Shown: positions 30,261-31,555 of the stretch, one piece after another
Layout of the letters: each line of letters begins with the position of its first letter
Position numbering within the stretch: position 1 is the first letter of the stretch
Notes under the pieces: generated by a model
The model's input: the letters and a program-made list of their open reading frames with translations, nothing else
The model's database searches: none
Told to the model about the DNA's origin: nothing
Origin: an uncultured bacterium
Lineage (GTDB): Bacteria; Bacillota; Clostridia; TANB77; CAG-508
Direction of reading: 5' to 3'
NCBI GenBank assembly: GCA_905214245.1
Contig: CAJMLO010000006.1
Location: 1 to 31,555, forward strand
Length of the DNA: 31,555 nucleotides
Program-made: the position numbers and the translations under genes

Positions 30261-31199
30261 TTATATTTCATCATGTGATCTTCTGTCTATAGAATATGCA
30301 CTTCCAATTGTTGTTTTTGCAAGATGTTTTACTTGTGCCCCAACCTCTCCTATTTCAAGCACATTTGCAAATCTATTTTGGTCAGCAACAACAACTCCTA
30401 TTGATATTGATGTAAGTGGAAATTCTTCGATTATACCTCTTCTATTTGGTACTTCTAAATATCCTTTTTCCAAATCTTCGTCATTAAAGAATTTACTTAC
30501 TCCATTATCAAATTCTGCAATAATATTTTGACAAATTTTTTCATAGTCCTCATCAATTGAAACTATTGCAACAAAATCGTCTCCACCTATGTGTCCAACA
30601 AATCCTTCTCCTTTAGTCAACCCTTCTACATTATTTACAATAGTTTTTGCTGTAAATTTGATTATTTCATCTCCATTTAAAAATCCATAAACATCATTGT
30701 ATGCTTTAAAATTATCTAAATCCAAATAAAGCATAACAAATCCTTCATTGTTTAAAAGTCTTTTCTTCATTTCCGCTTGAATTTGGACATTCCCTGGAAG
30801 CCCTGTAAGTGGGCTTACACGTCTATTCACATATAAAAGTCTTATTATATTGCAAACAGTATAATATAAGTATTCTTCATCTATTGGAACTTTAATATAG
30901 TGTTCCACACATTCTCTTAAAACCTCAACTCTATGTTGTTTTTTTATATTAGAAGAAATTACAATAGTCGGTGTTATACTGTTATCTTCATTTGCTCTTA
31001 TTCTTTTGCAGACTTCCAAAATATCTTCATCTAAAGTATCTTCATTTATAATTATCAAAGATGGTATATTTTTTAATACTACATCAATTTTTCTTGAGTC
31101 AACTTTTTTAAATTTATAATCTTTTTCCTTTTTAAATAATCTATTTAAAGTTTCTTTTAGGTTGTCATCATTATCTATTATATAAATAGAATGAGCCAT
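30261..31199 (-). CDS. GGDEF-domain protein with degenerate receiver domain, probable diguanylate cyclase
   Basis: 312 aa. Residues 1 to about 120 have a CheY-like pattern (YIIDNDD, SLIIINEDT, IVISSN, YIKVPID), but the phosphoacceptor position reads Asn rather than Asp, so it is probably not phosphorylated. Residues about 135-305 form a GGDEF domain: SPLTGLPGN, YLDLDNFKAYNDVYGF, GDEII and signature GGDDF, with SISIGVVV following. A catalytically competent cyclase making c-di-GMP is likely, since GGDDF-type variants keep the acidic residues; no RxxD inhibitory site is evident just before it. Begins 2 nt after the upstream gene's stop, so co-transcribed with it; RBS GAGGAGG. Confidence 0.85.
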   Translation of the reverse strand: MAHSIYIIDNDDNLKETLNRLFKKEKDYKFKKVDSRKIDVVLKNIPSLIIINEDTLDEDILEVCKRIRANEDNSITPTIVISSNIKKQHRVEVLRECVEHYIKVPIDEEYLYYTVCNIIRLLYVNRRVSPLTGLPGNVQIQAEMKKRLLNNEGFVMLYLDLDNFKAYNDVYGFLNGDEIIKFTAKTIVNNVEGLTKGEGFVGHIGGDDFVAIVSIDEDYEKICQNIIAEFDNGVSKFFNDEDLEKGYLEVPNRRGIIEEFPLTSISIGVVVADQNRFANVLEIGEVGAQVKHLAKTTIGSAYSIDRRSHDEI

Positions 31200-31201
31200 T
31201 A

Positions 31202-31555
31202 TTATTCCTCCTCATCTTTTTTGTTTCTTTTTCCTTTTAAATCAATCTTTTGCTCTATAAATTTGCTTATTTTTTCTGGCATACGCATTGTTGGAAATGC
31301 ACCTTTTAGTCTGTTTATTTGTTTATATAATTTTGTTTTTAAATTTGCTTGCTCTTGTTTTAAGTCATTTAGCTTTTCCAATATATTTTGAACTGATACT
31401 TTTTCAAGTCCTTCAGACTGTTTTAATTCATTAATTTTTTCTTTTATCTTTTCTCCAATTTGATACACTTCTTCTATTTTATCATCAATAAATAATATTC
31501 TGTTTACCGTTATAATCATATCAGTTATAAGAATTATATATAATACTACATTTAA
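31202..31555 (-). CDS. C-terminal part of a membrane protein with coiled-coil tail (start outside window)
   Basis: The frame stays open to the window's right edge, so the ATG at 31519 is probably internal. The visible part starts with a hydrophobic helix (VVLYIILITDMIITVNRILF) followed by charged coiled coil (IGEKIKEKINELKQ, KLNDLKQEQANLKTK) and a very basic-acidic tail ending KKDEEE. The helix plus coiled coil recalls the C-termini of clostridial CmpB-like putative ABC-transporter permease proteins, but this is only an impression. It is translated directly before the GGDEF protein. Confidence 0.6.
   Translation of the reverse strand, partial: LNVVLYIILITDMIITVNRILFIDDKIEEVYQIGEKIKEKINELKQSEGLEKVSVQNILEKLNDLKQEQANLKTKLYKQINRLKGAFPTMRMPEKISKFIEQKIDLKGKRNKKDEEE

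Noticed and set aside
1..31555. A DGR template repeat or reverse transcriptase inside the window
   Set aside because: No ORF has RT motifs such as YxDD in an RT context, and the conserved VR core GTAATTACC occurs with matching surroundings only in the two target genes.

Overview
The base composition is strongly AT-rich, the Shine-Dalgarno sites are strong (AAGGAGG type) and the promoters have consensus sigma-A spacing (TTGACA-like, 17 nt, TATAAT-like). With the gene content (WalRK, RodA/MinDE, RicT, four-subunit pyruvate:ferredoxin oxidoreductase, meso-DAP dehydrogenase, CwlD-type spore cortex amidase, a GerS/YdcC-like protein), this points to an anaerobic Clostridia-type Firmicute, probably a spore former or a descendant of one. 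The species cannot be named from the sequence. There are no rRNA or tRNA genes and no CRISPR array.

Layout. 39-1181 (-): a pilin-anchored FGE/C-type-lectin-like surface protein whose 3' end is a hypervariable cassette. 1345-2283 (+): an HD-GYP c-di-GMP phosphodiesterase, divergent from it. 2359-3449 (-): MazF toxin and a LolA/GerS-like protein. 3505-7027 (-): minD-minE-rodA-dusB operon. 7271-8374 (-): a second lectin-like surface protein with a matching hypervariable 3' end. 8554-11190 (+): lepB-holB-ricT-ferredoxin. 11238-14278 (-): porC-porD-porA-porB. 14402-17553 (-): unknown membrane protein-walR-walK. 17855-18247 (-): small two-helix membrane protein. 18321-26456 (-): a giant cyclic beta-1,2-glucan synthase-like enzyme. 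26518-27231 (-): cwlD amidase carrying three +1 insertions. 27377-28845 (-): a third pilin-like surface protein whose start is separated from its body by (AC)13. 29096-30079 (+): ddh. 30261-31199 (-): GGDEF protein. 31202-31555 (-): partial membrane/coiled-coil protein.

The most notable theme is surface variation. The two lectin-like proteins have near-identical flanks around a 114-nt, GC-rich, indel-free block that differs at 48 columns and ends at the same place before the stop codon, next to a small inverted repeat. This is the architecture of variable regions (VRs) of a diversity-generating retroelement (DGR). No reverse transcriptase or template repeat is in the window; the natural place for them is just beyond the left edge, downstream of the first gene. 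The third pilin-like gene looks phase-variable through its dinucleotide tract and is OFF in the sequence as given. Both c-di-GMP-related proteins (HD-GYP and GGDEF) are present and could regulate such surface structures, but that link is inference.

Other points: a roughly 130-nt structured repeat occurs twice (17656 and 30091) with a conserved core and terminal hairpins of different sequence. Four single-base insertions of one type (C before GG on the coding strand) break holB and cwlD, suggesting sequencing error or an unusual mutational signature. The ydcC-alr-mazE-mazF locus known in Firmicutes is reduced here to its two outer genes.
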